Source: Aquatica leii
Taxonomy: Eukaryota > Arthropoda > Insecta > Coleoptera > Lampyridae
DNA length: 64,000 nt
Reading direction: 5' to 3'
NCBI GenBank assembly: GCA_035610365.1
Contig: CM069432.1
Coordinates: forward strand, 232,460,532 to 232,524,531
How positions within the stretch are numbered: position 1 is the stretch's first letter; every line of letters begins with the position of its first letter. A model generated the notes under the pieces. It did no database searches. It was not told the DNA's origin and was given only the letters and a program-made list of their open reading frames with translations. The position numbers were made by a program, and so were the translations under genes. This document shows positions 1-10,289 of the stretch, piece by piece.

Positions 1-665
1 CTGGTCCTGTAAGAAGATATTTTTACTCTCTTTTCTAAGAGATTCCACTGTTGAAATCGCAATCCTAGGAGCTGAGATTTAGTCTTGGGTAACTGCAAAT
101 CCCTGACAAGATCATTTCATTCCGATTGAGTGAGGAGGTAAAGTTGCCGAGAAACTAAATCTGAGGAATACTCTTTATCATCATTGAACGTATCATTCGA
201 AGCCCCAGGTTGTGGCTCAGAGTCTTTTAAATAAATTTCCGGCTGTAGAGTATAAGTGTTTGGAGGCTCTGGGATTGGCAAAGTATCGTTATGAGGAACA
301 GGTCTTAGAGCTGACGGAAAATTGGGATACTGAATTGTATGCTTACTTTTGCTCAAAAACCCGACGGTGAAAATCTTACAAAAGTAACAATCTGTAAGAT
401 GATAGCGAGGTTCACGCCAAACCATGAGCACAGCAAATGGCATTGATTTACGAGTACTTTTGAGCCATTTGGTCAAACTACTGTAACAAGTCGTACAGCA
501 AACTGATGGAGCCCAAGTCTTGTCCTGGTCGCCAACTTGACAATCAAAGTACAATTTATAAGCTGTTTTAACAAGCGGAGAAAGGGGTTTTTGTTGCGCT
601 TTTAAAGTTAATTCCCCGCAGACATAGCAGAAGCTATCGGGATGATTTTTACACTCGCGTGGCAT
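1..665 (-). pseudogene. N-terminal piece of a multicopy arthropod protein family, function unknown (copy A)
   Basis: On the minus strand an open frame of about 180 residues starts at a likely ATG at 665 (an upstream in-frame ATG lies at 683). It has cysteine pairs typical of a treble-clef or zinc-binding N-terminus: FCYVCG near residue 13, CCTTC near 56 and DCYFC near 92. A stop ends the frame near 117, but the downstream translation (ELNDLIRDL-like: NDLVRDLQLPKTKSQLLG) still matches copy B at 51.9-53.5 kb, so the gene is broken and runs off the left edge. Similar proteins are, from memory, present in many copies in arthropod genomes and are probably mobile-element-associated. I cannot name the function. 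The shared order C-x2-C, WxP-x2-C-x2-C, MxWxEPxxHLxDCYFC between the two copies is direct evidence of family membership. Confidence 0.6.
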
Positions 666-689
666 AATTAAACAGTAATTCAACGCCCG

Positions 690-1650
690 ACATTAACCAC
701 AAATTACACTTAGTCACTTGAAAAAATCCGGAGTAAAAGTAGTTTTACTGTTTTACACAAATGAACAAAAATGAACACAAAATCCAACACGTTTAAAACG
801 TCGACAAGTTAATTCTGCAACAGCTATAGATGTACTGATCGAAGCAGTTAAGCAAACAATGTAATATACTATAATGAAAAGAGTAATGCAAGTTCAAGCT
901 TGTCGAAAATTCCTGTTCAAACCTGCATGTGGTATTGAGATCGCCCGCGTCGTGCAGTGAATCTTTCTAACTGTTTATTGATATTTTTTTACTGTTCTTA
1001 TATATTTGTATTTTATTGTTGTTTCTATATACATTTTATAGCAAACTTTTGCCATATACTTTGGTATAAATTTTATTACCTGCTTTGGGATGTTTAACGG
1101 CTATAAGTTAAAATTCTAAAAAAAATGCAAAAAATAAAATAAAAATGGGGTCCCCCCAAAATAGGTGGGTGATGGGTAAAAACGGAGCTCATTTTTGGAT
1201 TCAGGAGGTCATTTTACATAAGAATCGACAAGAATGGTATCAGGGCCGATTTTCATGCAGACCAGTGTAATAAAACAAATCGTGTTTATTTTTTTTATCT
1301 AAACAATTTAAACAAACTTTTTGCACTTTTTTGTAATATCACGCATGCAAAATTTTTGTTTCCGTGATTAACTTTTAAAATTATACATTTTCAAGTTTCT
1401 AATAAACAAAATCAACGTAATATTATTGGTAAACAGTAAGAGAAAAATTGGCCATGTAACTTTTGAGGTACATCAGAGGAATCTGTCTGTTAAAATAATA
1501 GTTTGTGCAGAATAACGAAATAAATCGCTATAGCATTTGGTACACAAACAATAAAATTTCGTGTACTAAACGCGTGGTGCATACGGGTCTTAACAATCTT
1601 TTATAAGGCAGAAAGTTTTTTTAGTTATGTTTTTTAGTGATAGTTTTATG
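690..1650. other. AT-rich stretch without recognisable gene
   Basis: No conserved coding frame, RNA gene or clear repeat is seen here. It is low-complexity AT-rich DNA upstream of copy A of the multicopy family. Confidence 0.5.
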
Positions 1651-1671
1651 AAATTTCCAACTTTTTGTTTA

Positions 1672-1740
1672 CTCTTAGAGTGCAAACATACCAAAGATGC
1701 ATCCATGTGGTTTAAGTCGCGATTGAAGTCGAATTTAAGG
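1672..1740 (+). repeat. Left arm of a diverged inverted repeat (partner 2930-2995)
   Basis: The stretch containing CTCTTAGAGTGCAAACATAC followed by CAAAGATGCAT recurs in reverse complement at 2930-2995 (CTAAGAGTGCGAACATACC when read on the minus strand). Beyond it, 1735-1790 is a run of degenerate TCGC/GTCGCAATCGC-like units, and the partner side also carries a CGCAATCGTGACC motif. The two arms enclose about 1.2 kb with no transposase, so this may be a non-autonomous DNA element, but terminal inverted repeats and a target duplication could not be fixed. Confidence 0.45.
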
Positions 1741-2116
1741 TCGCAATCGCAGTTAAGATCGCGGTCGCGGCTTACATCGATTGTGATAGAGTTTATGCGA
1801 TACTAAATTTTTATTGCGATGAAAAACAGAATATTTTGTTTTAATATCGACATTGCTCTAGAGTGAGAGGAAAGCATTTTTGGTATGCGTGGTCTCATAA
1901 GAAAGTACATGATTGTTTTTTGTTGGAGTGATCGTAGAAAACGTAATACAAGAAATAGCGCGTAAACATATTTATGTAATTAGAAAATATTTTTTTCCAC
2001 TACTAGTTGTGTAGATTTTTGTTATTACGTATAATAGGTTGTGAAGCATCACATTTTTGAGTGCAGGTAAATAATATTTCATTATTAACTCAGGCGCGGC
2101 TCCAGCAGTTTATTTC

Positions 2117-2322
2117 GGGGGGGGGGGGGGCTTCATCAGTTTAAATCGGTGAGTGTATTTAATATGGAGTTAATATAAAATTGAATAACACTTCGTTATG
2201 CACCAAGCTTTTACTTGCAAGCGATCAAGCATCATAAATTATACAACTATGAAAAAAAGCGAATGTATTACATACAAAGTGAGAAAAACTTCAGTATTAT
2301 TTTCAATGTCGGGGGGGGGGGG
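2117..2322 (+). repeat. Two long G-tracts (14 G at 2117-2130, 12 G at 2311-2322)
   Basis: Two uninterrupted G homopolymers lie about 180 bases apart in otherwise AT-rich DNA. The first is preceded by GGCGCGGCTCCAGCAG, a type of sequence often seen at transposon ends. The exact tract lengths are the kind of thing sequencing and assembly get wrong. Confidence 0.6.
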
Positions 2323-2929
2323 CATAGTTTAAAGAAAAAAAGCTTACTGTTTACCAGGGGCAAAAGGTTTTATTTAATGCTATTTTTAGTAACTTGAGCC
2401 AAAAAAACTTACGTTATCAATTTTTGTGTTATAAAGCACAATTAAGAATTACGTCAGAATTAATTCTATTAAACTAATGACAACTGTCACAATCACTGAC
2501 TACATTTTTACTTTGAAATCAATATCTTAAATTTTAAATTAGATTTAGTAACAGGTAGAAAGGTTTTAATAATTGTAGTAGTGGAAAAAACAGTATATAT
2601 ACCACGGTTGAGAAGTTCATTATAACCTGCGCGACTAATATATCGCTTAAGTTATAATCATACACCTTCATATATAATATACTATTATGGTGTAAATTAT
2701 TTTTTACTAAACAAGCTTATTTTGTTATTACCGTGACTAAGTTATTAATAATAAAACCAGATAGGCGACTACTGAGTATGTAGCAAATGTTAATTTACAA
2801 CAACACAAATGAAAACTCAAGTTAGCTACCGCCACTGCAATTAAACCGCACTTATGCATGCGTATTTGGTACACCTCGACACTGACATCGCTGTAAAGAT
2901 GTAAGCAGCAAGGATAAACATCTTTGGTA

Positions 2930-2995
2930 TACCCGCAATCGTGACCTAAACTTTTCTTATCAATACATCTTTGGTATGTTCGCACTCTTAGACTA
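2930..2995 (-). repeat. Right arm of the inverted repeat with 1672-1740
   Basis: This is the reverse-complement partner of the arm at 1672-1740. It keeps the ACATCTTTGGTATGTTCGCA block. A 110-residue open frame on the minus strand over this arm (2737-3069) has no recognisable domain and is treated as chance. Confidence 0.45.
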
Positions 2996-3709
2996 CTTAA
3001 ACTACTCTTAGCTAAAAAAATTGGTACGCTAAAATAAAAATAATTAAAAACAAACGGCAAAACAAACACATTTAAGAGACATTCAATAAAAAATTAGAAA
3101 ATTAACCACAGATAAAAATAATGGAAGGTTTATAACGGGGCTATTTTGAACGTAGAAATAGTAATGATTTAACATAATAATACAAATAATAATTCATGTT
3201 ATCTAAAATAAAGTTTATTAATAGAAAAACACAAGTATAAAATATAAAACATTAAACATGAAACAGTTCATTACAAATTTATATGTAGAGTCGTAGAAAT
3301 TCTATCGAACCTACAAATTTAATTTTATGTTAAAATGAATAACGTAAATATAAGTTTTAAACGCCACAATGTTTTTATAACATTAAGAGAGTAAATAATG
3401 ATACCGAAAAATACGTAACAACATAATCATAATAATAATTACGATTGAATTACGCAGGTGTATAATCAATTTACAACGTCCTCAACTTTTATAGTTATTC
3501 ACCGTTAATAATAAGAAACTTATTTACAAGGTTAAGTACATACGTGCATTGTTGAAAGTTATTTATCCCTTATCATTTACGTTGCTTAACTAAATTTTTG
3601 AATGTGGTCATCACCTGATTTATTTGGATGACGCAATATAGTACAAATTTTAGAATGCATATATCAATTTCTCAATTTTTATTTTTTGATCTGATTGATC
3701 CAGAATCAG

Positions 3710-3990
3710 TACCATCATAGAACGTAAACGTAGTCTATTAAAGTTTTTTGAGTTGCCAACATCGTAAACGTCAATATTCGTTTGTTAGTGTAGTTACGTA
3801 ATGAGCGAAGACAAGCTCTAGAACGGCAAAATGAAAAGTAGAAACCCAAATAAAACTATGTGTTCATAGTCATTTATAGTATTAGACCGACTGTGACAGG
3901 TGGAAAAGTCATTTAAAAAATATTGATATTCAGTTAAAATTGAAAAAGAACCAGTGTTAAAGTCAATGTCAAATTTGACAGATTTAGTAA
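3710..3990 (-). repeat. Dispersed repeat, inverted partner at 49200-49440
   Basis: Read on the minus strand, this stretch gives GTCAAATTTGACATT, then TTCAATTTTAACTGAAT, then TTTTCATTTTGCCG, GCTCTAGAGCTT-like and ATTACGTAACTACA blocks, in the same order as the plus strand at 49220-49440. The copies are diverged, with small indels. No coding capacity is seen. It is probably the end of an unidentified mobile element; the 49 kb copy abuts a Penelope-like element. Confidence 0.6.
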
Positions 3991-4859
3991 TAAATGCAGT
4001 ATGAACATTATATATCTCGTAAATTCTAACTTTTTAAAAGGTTTTTTAAAAAAATAGAATAATTTTACAAAAGGCAACACAAAAAATAATGTACGTTGCT
4101 TTCGTCAAAAGTTTCATAGCATAATTCACTCACATGCAACAATCGGCCCTGCGGCTTTGTGTCGCGTTAACGTTCGTTGCGTTATGCTTTACTTACGACG
4201 CTAGTTACGTAAATTACTATTAATTCGAAACATACTGTAATCAAATTTGCATATCGGAAAATTATCAAATTTATACCATAAGAAAGATCTATAGAATTTG
4301 TAACGTACACACTAATATCTAACGTACAAAATCGTAACTCTTAAAACGCATCGCAAAAATCGCCGAACAAAAGATTACACAATGGGCATAGAAACAAACA
4401 AAAAACGGGCTTTTATTTCTTACCAAAAAAACGTAGATCATACAACAATTACACACCCAAACGAAACAACAAAAGCAAATCCCACCACAAATTCAAATAT
4501 AACATGGTCGCCAACAGAACAAACGTCCGCCTTGCATCAAAGTGCAATGATTTAGAAATGGCTACAGATCACGCATGAGTATTATGCTTTGTGCATCAAC
4601 TTTTCCGTACGCAATGATTACAAAATGAGGTATTTAATAAAAAAATGTGCTCGTTACAGGTTCTCGTAAAAGTCGGTTATAAAAAAAATCGTTACAAAAA
4701 GAGAAATAACCATTTAGATTAATTAAAACTAAAATCTAAATAAAACAAAAATTGATAACTAGTATAAAAAAATTGATATGACTGTTTATTAATGTCAACT
4801 TGTCGCGAAACAAAAAATACGTTTTTAGAAAAATCGAAAAGAATAAACATGTTGCATGC

Positions 4860-5330
4860 AAAAGCTGTTAAAACAAAAATTGCCTGAATAAAAGTAATAT
4901 AAAGGAGGTAATTGTCGGTGCTCATAAAGATTGTAGTGAGTTAAACTCAAAATCCGTGAATATTTTAGAAAACTCAAAAATGGGAAAATAAAAATCAAAA
5001 TTAAGAGGGCGCCAGGAAGGTTTATAGCTCAAAAATGGTTTCTGCACCTTGCCAACCGGAAACCAGTTATACTGTTCAATACACTCTAAATGGAACTTAC
5101 CTTATCAGAGTGTACTACCTAAAATCTGTAATTATAAAATTTACGCATAAACGCGAAGGCCGATAAAATAAAAGTTTTGTTACAGTTTAACTATTTAAGA
5201 CTTATTAAAATTAAATTAAACACAACAAGCGAGCGTAGTGGAATATAAAATTACAATCGTATTTGAAACGTAGGACAACAAAATAGACCAAAATTACTCG
5301 AGTGCGCATGCATTAAATACGCATTTAATA
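4860..5330 (+). repeat. Dispersed repeat, direct partner at 33060-34500
   Basis: AAAGCTGTTAAAACAAAAA, then TAAAAGTAA, GAGGTAATTG-CGGTGCTCA, AAATGGAACTTACCTT and CGCGAAGGCCG occur here and again in the same order and orientation from 33060. The GAGCGTAGTGGAATA block at 5230 reappears only at 34367, so the second copy has about 0.9 kb of extra DNA inside it. No protein is encoded in either copy. Confidence 0.6.
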
Positions 5331-5662
5331 AAATGAAAATTAAATATTTTAATTTTAAGATTATATTATTTAAAAAAAAAAATTTTAACCCTCTAACTGT
5401 CTAACTTTCCAGTAACAATATATTTTCAAGGTCAACATAAAACATTTTAGCAAATGTTACCTTTATAGCTTAACATAGCTTCAAAGTAACAATATGGTTG
5501 TTTAGTTCAATGTTGCGTGATCTTTTCTCATATAGTAAAAAATATTTAGTTTCGTTTCAACCGGCGTTAGCATTGTTGCTTGTTTTTAAAGTAACCCCAA
5601 AACGTGCTTCTTATTTTAACTAACAATAGAATGTCTTCCGGGTTTGGACTCCCGAATCCAAA

Positions 5663-6085
5663 TTGGCCTTTTTACCCTACATTCACAAGGTTACAGATCA
5701 AATAGGGAAACTCCTTCGTAAGAATGGTATTAAACCCATATTCAACTCGACAGGCAAAATCTCTCAGATTCTTCCTTCTCCCAAAGACAAATTTCCTACA
5801 CTTTCATCTCAAGGTGTATACCAAATTCCCTGTTCTTGTGGTTTAGTCTACATTGGTGAAACCGGTCGTTCCGTCATTACTCGCATTTCAGAACATGATC
5901 GTTGTATAAGGAAAAGGTATACTTCCAAGTCTGCGGTCGCTGAACATCATTTTACTACAGGTCACAAGATAGATTTTGATAATGTTTCGTTGATTGCCAA
6001 ATCTCCATTCTTTTTCAACAGGAAATTCCGAGAAAGCATAGAAATCATCAAACGCCCCAACAACTTCAATCGCGATCATGGTTAG
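5663..6085 (+). CDS. GIY-YIG endonuclease domain of Penelope-like element (partial)
   Basis: This is the C-terminal end of a Penelope-like polyprotein. The family joins a reverse transcriptase to a GIY-YIG endonuclease that nicks target DNA. Seen here: the linker FLPYIHKVTDQIGKLLRKN, then the core GVYQIPCSCGLVYIGETGRS (GVY...YIG, with the CSC motif between), a conserved Arg in the RSVITRISEH helix, and the family ending KRPNNFNRDHG. The frame is intact from residue 1 to its stop, about 140 residues. The reverse transcriptase is missing through 5' truncation, so the first ATG is only the first Met in the fragment and not a native start. Confidence 0.85.
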   Translation: MAFLPYIHKVTDQIGKLLRKNGIKPIFNSTGKISQILPSPKDKFPTLSSQGVYQIPCSCGLVYIGETGRSVITRISEHDRCIRKRYTSKSAVAEHHFTTGHKIDFDNVSLIAKSPFFFNRKFRESIEIIKRPNNFNRDHG

Positions 6086-6289
6086 AATCTGGCTTGGTTC
6101 ACAAGTTGATTACCTAACTCGGTAGTGGTTCTTTGTTAGATTTTCGTTTGCTTTTTCAGGTTATCGTTTTCTTTCTTACCTTTTCATAGTTTAGGTTATG
6201 GCTTGTTTTACAAGTGGATAACCTAACTTTTGAGGAGTTCTTAGTTAGATTTCGATTGCTTGTTTGAGTTTTGCGATTTATCTCACGCC

Positions 6290-6330
6290 CTGATGAAGCC
6301 CCTTACGAAAGTGGGCGAAACGTTGGCAAC
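6290..6330 (+). ncRNA. Hammerhead-like core in the Penelope-like 3' end
   Basis: CTGATGA (6290-6296) is followed by a GCCC...GGGC hairpin and then GAAAC (6317-6321). This matches the CUGANGA / stem II / GAAA order of hammerhead ribozymes, which are known from Penelope-like elements. One A is unpaired at the base of stem II, and I could not place a convincing stem III and cleavage site, so self-cleavage is uncertain. The following GTTGGCAACTTCGG is conserved in the other copies at 7500-7545 (reverse) and 8250-8270. Confidence 0.45.
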
Positions 6331-7427
6331 TTCGGTTGAAACTATGACACGGTCCAAACCCGGAAGACATTCTATTGTTAGTATAGATTCCGGCCGTGGA
6401 AGCCTTCGATATTACATTCTTATTTTAACGTTTAATTATAAAAATAGTCTAATAGTACTTCAGTAAAATTGTATTTGGTAGTTATTTGACATATATAAAT
6501 AAACTACAATAAATTAGATACGTCGCTTCAAAGTTACACTGGACAATAATGTTGTTTACGAAATGTTTTGAAATACTTGTAGGTAAAGTAGATCGTTGTA
6601 CGTTTAATTGAACTATCCAAAGATATTAGAACGCATTATAAAAACATCGAAGACTCTGAAGACTCTGTTTTGTGGATAAAATTGCTGAATTGGACGGAAA
6701 TGATGCTGTAGACGATGACAAACCTTCTGTCAAAGAAAAAAATTCTAGTGAATACGAACAAAGCTGAAACGAAATACAAAGAAATAATGATTTTAGTGAT
6801 ACAGAAGATAACCTACCACTAGCTCACTTCAAAAGCAAAACAAAGATTGGCAAAAAACACAACAGAAAAGATACGTTCTCAAATCTTTCGTGTAAAACTA
6901 GTTTACCTAATCCGCTAGCACAAATATCGATACAATGATAGATACCGAAACACTTGAATATATAGCACAACAAAGTAATTTATATGCTATATAGAATGTG
7001 ACCCAAATATACCGTTGCAATTGTCAATAAAAAAATAAAGGATAACTTTTTTTATGTTAGTGTTTAATTTGCCCAGAATGTACTGGCAAAGAAAAAAAAA
7101 GTTTCTAAAGTAGCTGAAAAAATGTTTAGAGATAGGTGGGAACAAATAAAATTATATTTCCATTTTACAATGCAATCGACCAAAGTACTGAAAATTTATA
7201 CAAACTAAGACCGTTTATCAAACCTGCTGTTAAAAATCTTAATAAAATTCTTAAGGCAGAAAAACTATACGTGGACGAGCAAATGATGCATTTCAAAGGA
7301 TCATCTAAAGCAATACATAAAAATTAGACCAAAGGAATGGGGTTATAAAATTTTCGTGTTATATATATACGTCTGATGGAAAGAAGAAGAAAAATGGGCA
7401 TATGTAGGTTAAGGCACAGTTAGAATA

Positions 7428-8326
7428 TCATACTAAAATGTAACAGCAAAGGTTTCTACGGCCGGAGTCTATACTAAGATAAGAATGTCTTCCGGGTTTG
7501 CACCGTGTCATTGTTGTAACCGAAGTTGCCAACGTTTTGTCCACTTTCGTAAGGTGTTTCATCAGGGCGTTGTTTTTTTATGCTCTCTCGGAATTTCCTG
7601 TTGAAAAAGAATGGAGATTTGGCAATCACCGAAACGTTATCAAAATCTATTTTGCGACTTGTAGTAAAATGATGTTCAGCAACCACAAACTTAGAAATAT
7701 GCCTTTTTTTTATACAACGATCATATTTTGAAATGCGAGTAATGACGGAACGACCGGTTTTACCAATGTACACTAAACCACATGAACAACGAATTTGATA
7801 TACACCTTGAGATGAAAGTGTATGAAATTTGTCCTTGGGAGAAGAAAGAATCTGAAAGATTTTGCCTGTCGAGTTGAATATTGGTTTAATAACATTCTTA
7901 CAAAGAAGTTTCTCTATTTGATCTGTAACCTTGTGAATGTAGGTTAAAAAGGCCAATTTTGGATTGGATTCTGAAGTAGAAATGTCTTTAGGTAATCGAG
8001 TACGTAGATGTAGACGACGATTAATAACTCTATGAATATCTCGCTTCATATAACCATTGTTCACTAAAGTTCTAGTAAGATGTCGAAGTTCCGAGTCTAG
8101 ATTCTCAAGTTCTCAAATAGAAAAGGCACGATAAACCAAAGATTCAAAAACAGAACGTTTCTGTGCAGGACGATGATGGGACGAAGCATGAAGGTATCTG
8201 TCCGTATGGGTGGTTTTGCGATAAACAGAATGGCCCAGGAGTCCGTCGGGCGAAACGTTGGCAACTTCGGTTACAACACTGACACGGTTCAAACCCGGAA
8301 GACATTCTTAACTCATACTATAATGT
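7428..8326 (-). mobile_element. Penelope-like element copy 2, inserted in the piggyBac remnant
   Basis: A 14-base direct repeat with one mismatch, TCATACTAAAATGT at 7428-7441 and TCATACTATAATGT at 8313-8326, brackets the insertion. On the minus strand the coding part runs from the reverse-transcriptase C-terminus ([20 protein letters not shown], about 8210-8150) through LTRTLVNNGYMKRD to the GIY-YIG domain (8064-7560). A plus-oriented scrap of the element's end (GGGCGAAACGTTGGCAACTT, CAAACCCGGAAGACATTCTT) lies at 8245-8310, so both ends carry the terminal sequence in opposite orientations, as in copy 1. The host piggyBac sequence resumes directly after the right duplication. Confidence 0.85.
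7474..8064 (-). CDS. Penelope-like reverse-transcriptase tail and GIY-YIG endonuclease (partial)
   Basis: This frame of about 196 residues starts in the thumb/linker (NNGYMKRDIHRVINRRLHLR), passes FLTYIHKVTDQIEKLLCKN and reaches GVYQIRCSCGLVYIGKTGRS. It is clearly the same family as the fragment at 5663-6085. The normal FNRDHG ending is replaced: after KFRESIKKQRPDE the frame reads into the terminal repeat. A stop just upstream (in RAFSI*ELENL) separates it from the rest of the reverse transcriptase. The copy is not functional. Confidence 0.8.
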   Translation of the reverse strand: MNNGYMKRDIHRVINRRLHLRTRLPKDISTSESNPKLAFLTYIHKVTDQIEKLLCKNVIKPIFNSTGKIFQILSSPKDKFHTLSSQGVYQIRCSCGLVYIGKTGRSVITRISKYDRCIKKRHISKFVVAEHHFTTSRKIDFDNVSVIAKSPFFFNRKFRESIKKQRPDETPYESGQNVGNFGYNNDTVQTRKTFLS

Positions 8327-8989
8327 TCGTTTACATCAGACAAAGCTTTCGCAAAAAAAACAAGAGGCTCCTTTGAAGAATTATTTGCTACGACAGTAGA
8401 AATTGAACTAACGGCCATAAAGTGGTATGATAACAAACCGTTACATTTGCTCAGTACATTTCTGAGCGCACATCCAACAACTCTTGTGAAGCGATGGGAT
8501 ACAAAATCCAAATTTAAAATAGATATACTACTACGTCTAAATGCAGTTTTGTTGTATAATCAGTTTATGAAAGATGTGGACCTAGCCGATTTTTAAATTA
8601 TTTTATACCGAATACCTAGAAAAAGTAAGAAATGGTATCTTTTTTTTTCTATCTCCTTGACTTGTGCGTGGTGTGCAATGTTGAGTTTACCAAGGAAAAA
8701 GCAAATGAGCCTCTTTAAATCTAAAATTGATTTGGCTATCACAGTTTGCACTTATGCTGACCGAAAAAAAAGGAAGGCCAAGGATTTATTTTTATTTTTT
8801 TTTAATGGTGTAGAGCTAAGACTACAAATGAAGAAAAAAAAGCAAAAAGTTGCCTTTATGCCCACAACTGACATTCACAAGAATGAAATCGGGCACTGGC
8901 ACGAGTTTACCGATAAACGTGGGCAAATATCTGGATGTTTCAAAAATTGCGCGCATTAAATGTAAAATTAATTTTTTTTCCTGGCAAAC

Positions 8990-9500
8990 AGATTGATCAA
9001 ACACTTCCGTTTTTGGGTGTTACTCGATGCCATTTTGTTATTTTTTAGAATAAACAATAATCTGTATATTATATACATAATATTCGTTTACTCTTTCAAT
9101 TTAATTTTTTTTCTACTTGTTTGTCTGGTTCTGATCTCGAACACATCATTTTGGTTTTATTTACCTTTTTTTTCAATACCTTTTTTAATTCTATCGCGTT
9201 TTTAGGTCTTCTATGTTGTCTGCCATTAGGATAGCGTTGTTAGCTTACTTTAAGTTTAAGTTCTTCATTAATATTGTTGCAAACTTAACACTTAGTATAT
9301 TTAAACTATTTTACACGATTACAAACGTTACTAATATTACTAAAACTAAAACACCACACAGTACACTAAGGAAATTATAACTAACGAATTTAATAAAATC
9401 ATCACTTACTATGATTTAAGTATCACTATAACTGTAGATTTCAATAAACACTGTTTATGAAAGATTACGAGACCAGCGTAAAACCATTGAATATGTAAAT
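8990..9500. other. AT-rich DNA, no gene seen
   Basis: Only low-complexity hydrophobic frames are present, such as the plus frame at 8993-9205, which is rich in F, I and L because of the T-rich composition. Confidence 0.5.
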
Positions 9501-9509
9501 ATATCTCTA

Positions 9510-10075
9510 TAAGAAACTAAAAATAAATTGAATAATTTACATACGTACAAAATTATATAAGAAAAACTGTTAAAAATTGCGTATACACCCACTTCCAGTT
9601 TCTTTATCAGACTCATATTTTGATAGAACTGAGAAAATATAAAAACCTAAGGTTCAAGAGCTATTGTAGGTACATGCAAAGGTAATGTAAAAAAGATGCA
9701 GCGCTCCGTGTATAAACAAGTCAAAATAATATAGAGAAAAATTGTTATTTTTAACGTATCTTGCTTTTCATTCAAGATATGGAATTTTTTCTTTAAAAAA
9801 ATGTCGCGGGCAGGATTTGAACCTAGATTATATATGGAATTCACTTTAAATTATAAATCAAATATCTAATAAACTTGTTAATGTTAGAAAAAAAAATTAT
9901 TTGAATAAAGTGTTAGGAAGAATAATCTCTATAAGAAACTATAAAAATAATTTGAATAATTAACATACGTATAAAATTATATAACAAAACTGTTAAAAAT
10001 GGCGGATACACCCACTTCCGGTTTTTTTTATCAGACCCATTTTGATAGAACCGAGATAATATTAAAACCTAGTTC
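9510..10075 (+). repeat. Pair of direct repeats of about 140 bases
   Basis: TATAAGAAACTA, then ACATACGT, AAAATTATATAA, ACTGTTAAAAATTG and ACACCCACTTCC, then TATCAGAC and TTTTGATAGAAC occur at 9510-9650 and again at 9930-10075, with about 85-90 percent likeness by eye. They are separated by about 280 bases with no gene. They could be terminal or internal repeats of an unidentified element. Confidence 0.6.
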
Positions 10076-10289
10076 CATGCCAAATTTCAAGTTACTAAGA
10101 CTTTTGGTTCGAGAGACACCCAAAATTTTTTTGTCAAAAATGCATTTTTCTGATTTAGTAAACGTAAATGTTTTCGAAATAAAATTGCGATCGCTATACT
10201 TTTTTTTATAGGAAAGTAAAAATATGTAGACGTTAGACCACGCCAGTTTTTTATGGTTGGCAGTGGTGTAAACTGAAAGGGAGATAGGG

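Larger units (their letters stand above)
3060..5600. other. AT-rich DNA without gene apart from the two repeats noted
   Basis: No supported open frame is present. A short minus-strand frame at 4719-4925 is of low-complexity composition and overlaps the start of the dispersed repeat, so it is not called. Confidence 0.45.
5608..6429 (+). mobile_element. Penelope-like element copy 1, 5'-truncated, with 13-bp target duplication
   Basis: A perfect 13-base direct repeat, TTCTTATTTTAAC, flanks the insertion at 5608-5620 and 6417-6429. Inside are the C-terminal GIY-YIG coding part (about 5650-6085) and then about 330 bases of 3' end. Just inside the left duplication is a short inverted piece of the element's own end (AGAATGTCTTCCGGGTTTGG), whose complement occurs at the right end (6350-6375). 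Short inserts with terminal sequence in inverted orientation are known for Penelope-like elements. The perfect duplication suggests a fairly young insertion. Confidence 0.85.
6610..9030 (+). pseudogene. piggyBac-type DNA transposon remnant, split by a Penelope-like insertion
   Basis: Translated pieces follow the order of a piggyBac transposase. An acidic N-terminus lies at 6640-6830. LYKLRPFIKPAVKNLN and LYVDEQMMHFKGSS, the block around an early conserved Asp, lie at 7195-7310. VEIELTAIKWYDNKPLHLLS and HPTTLVKRWD lie at 8398-8500, NQFMKDVDLADF at 8560-8595, and the C-terminal MPTTDIHKN block with a decayed Cys-rich end at 8860-8990. There are many stops and frameshifts, so it is dead. The Penelope-like copy at 7442-8312 sits in the middle. 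Terminal TTAA sites and inverted repeats were not found. Confidence 0.75.

Noticed and set aside
2737-3069. 110-residue minus-strand open frame with Cys and Leu runs
   Set aside because: It overlaps one arm of an inverted repeat, shows no domain or signal pattern, and its composition follows the local AT bias.
8993-9205. Small hydrophobic membrane protein
   Set aside because: The F/I/L/Y-rich frame results from T-rich DNA at the decayed end of a piggyBac remnant.
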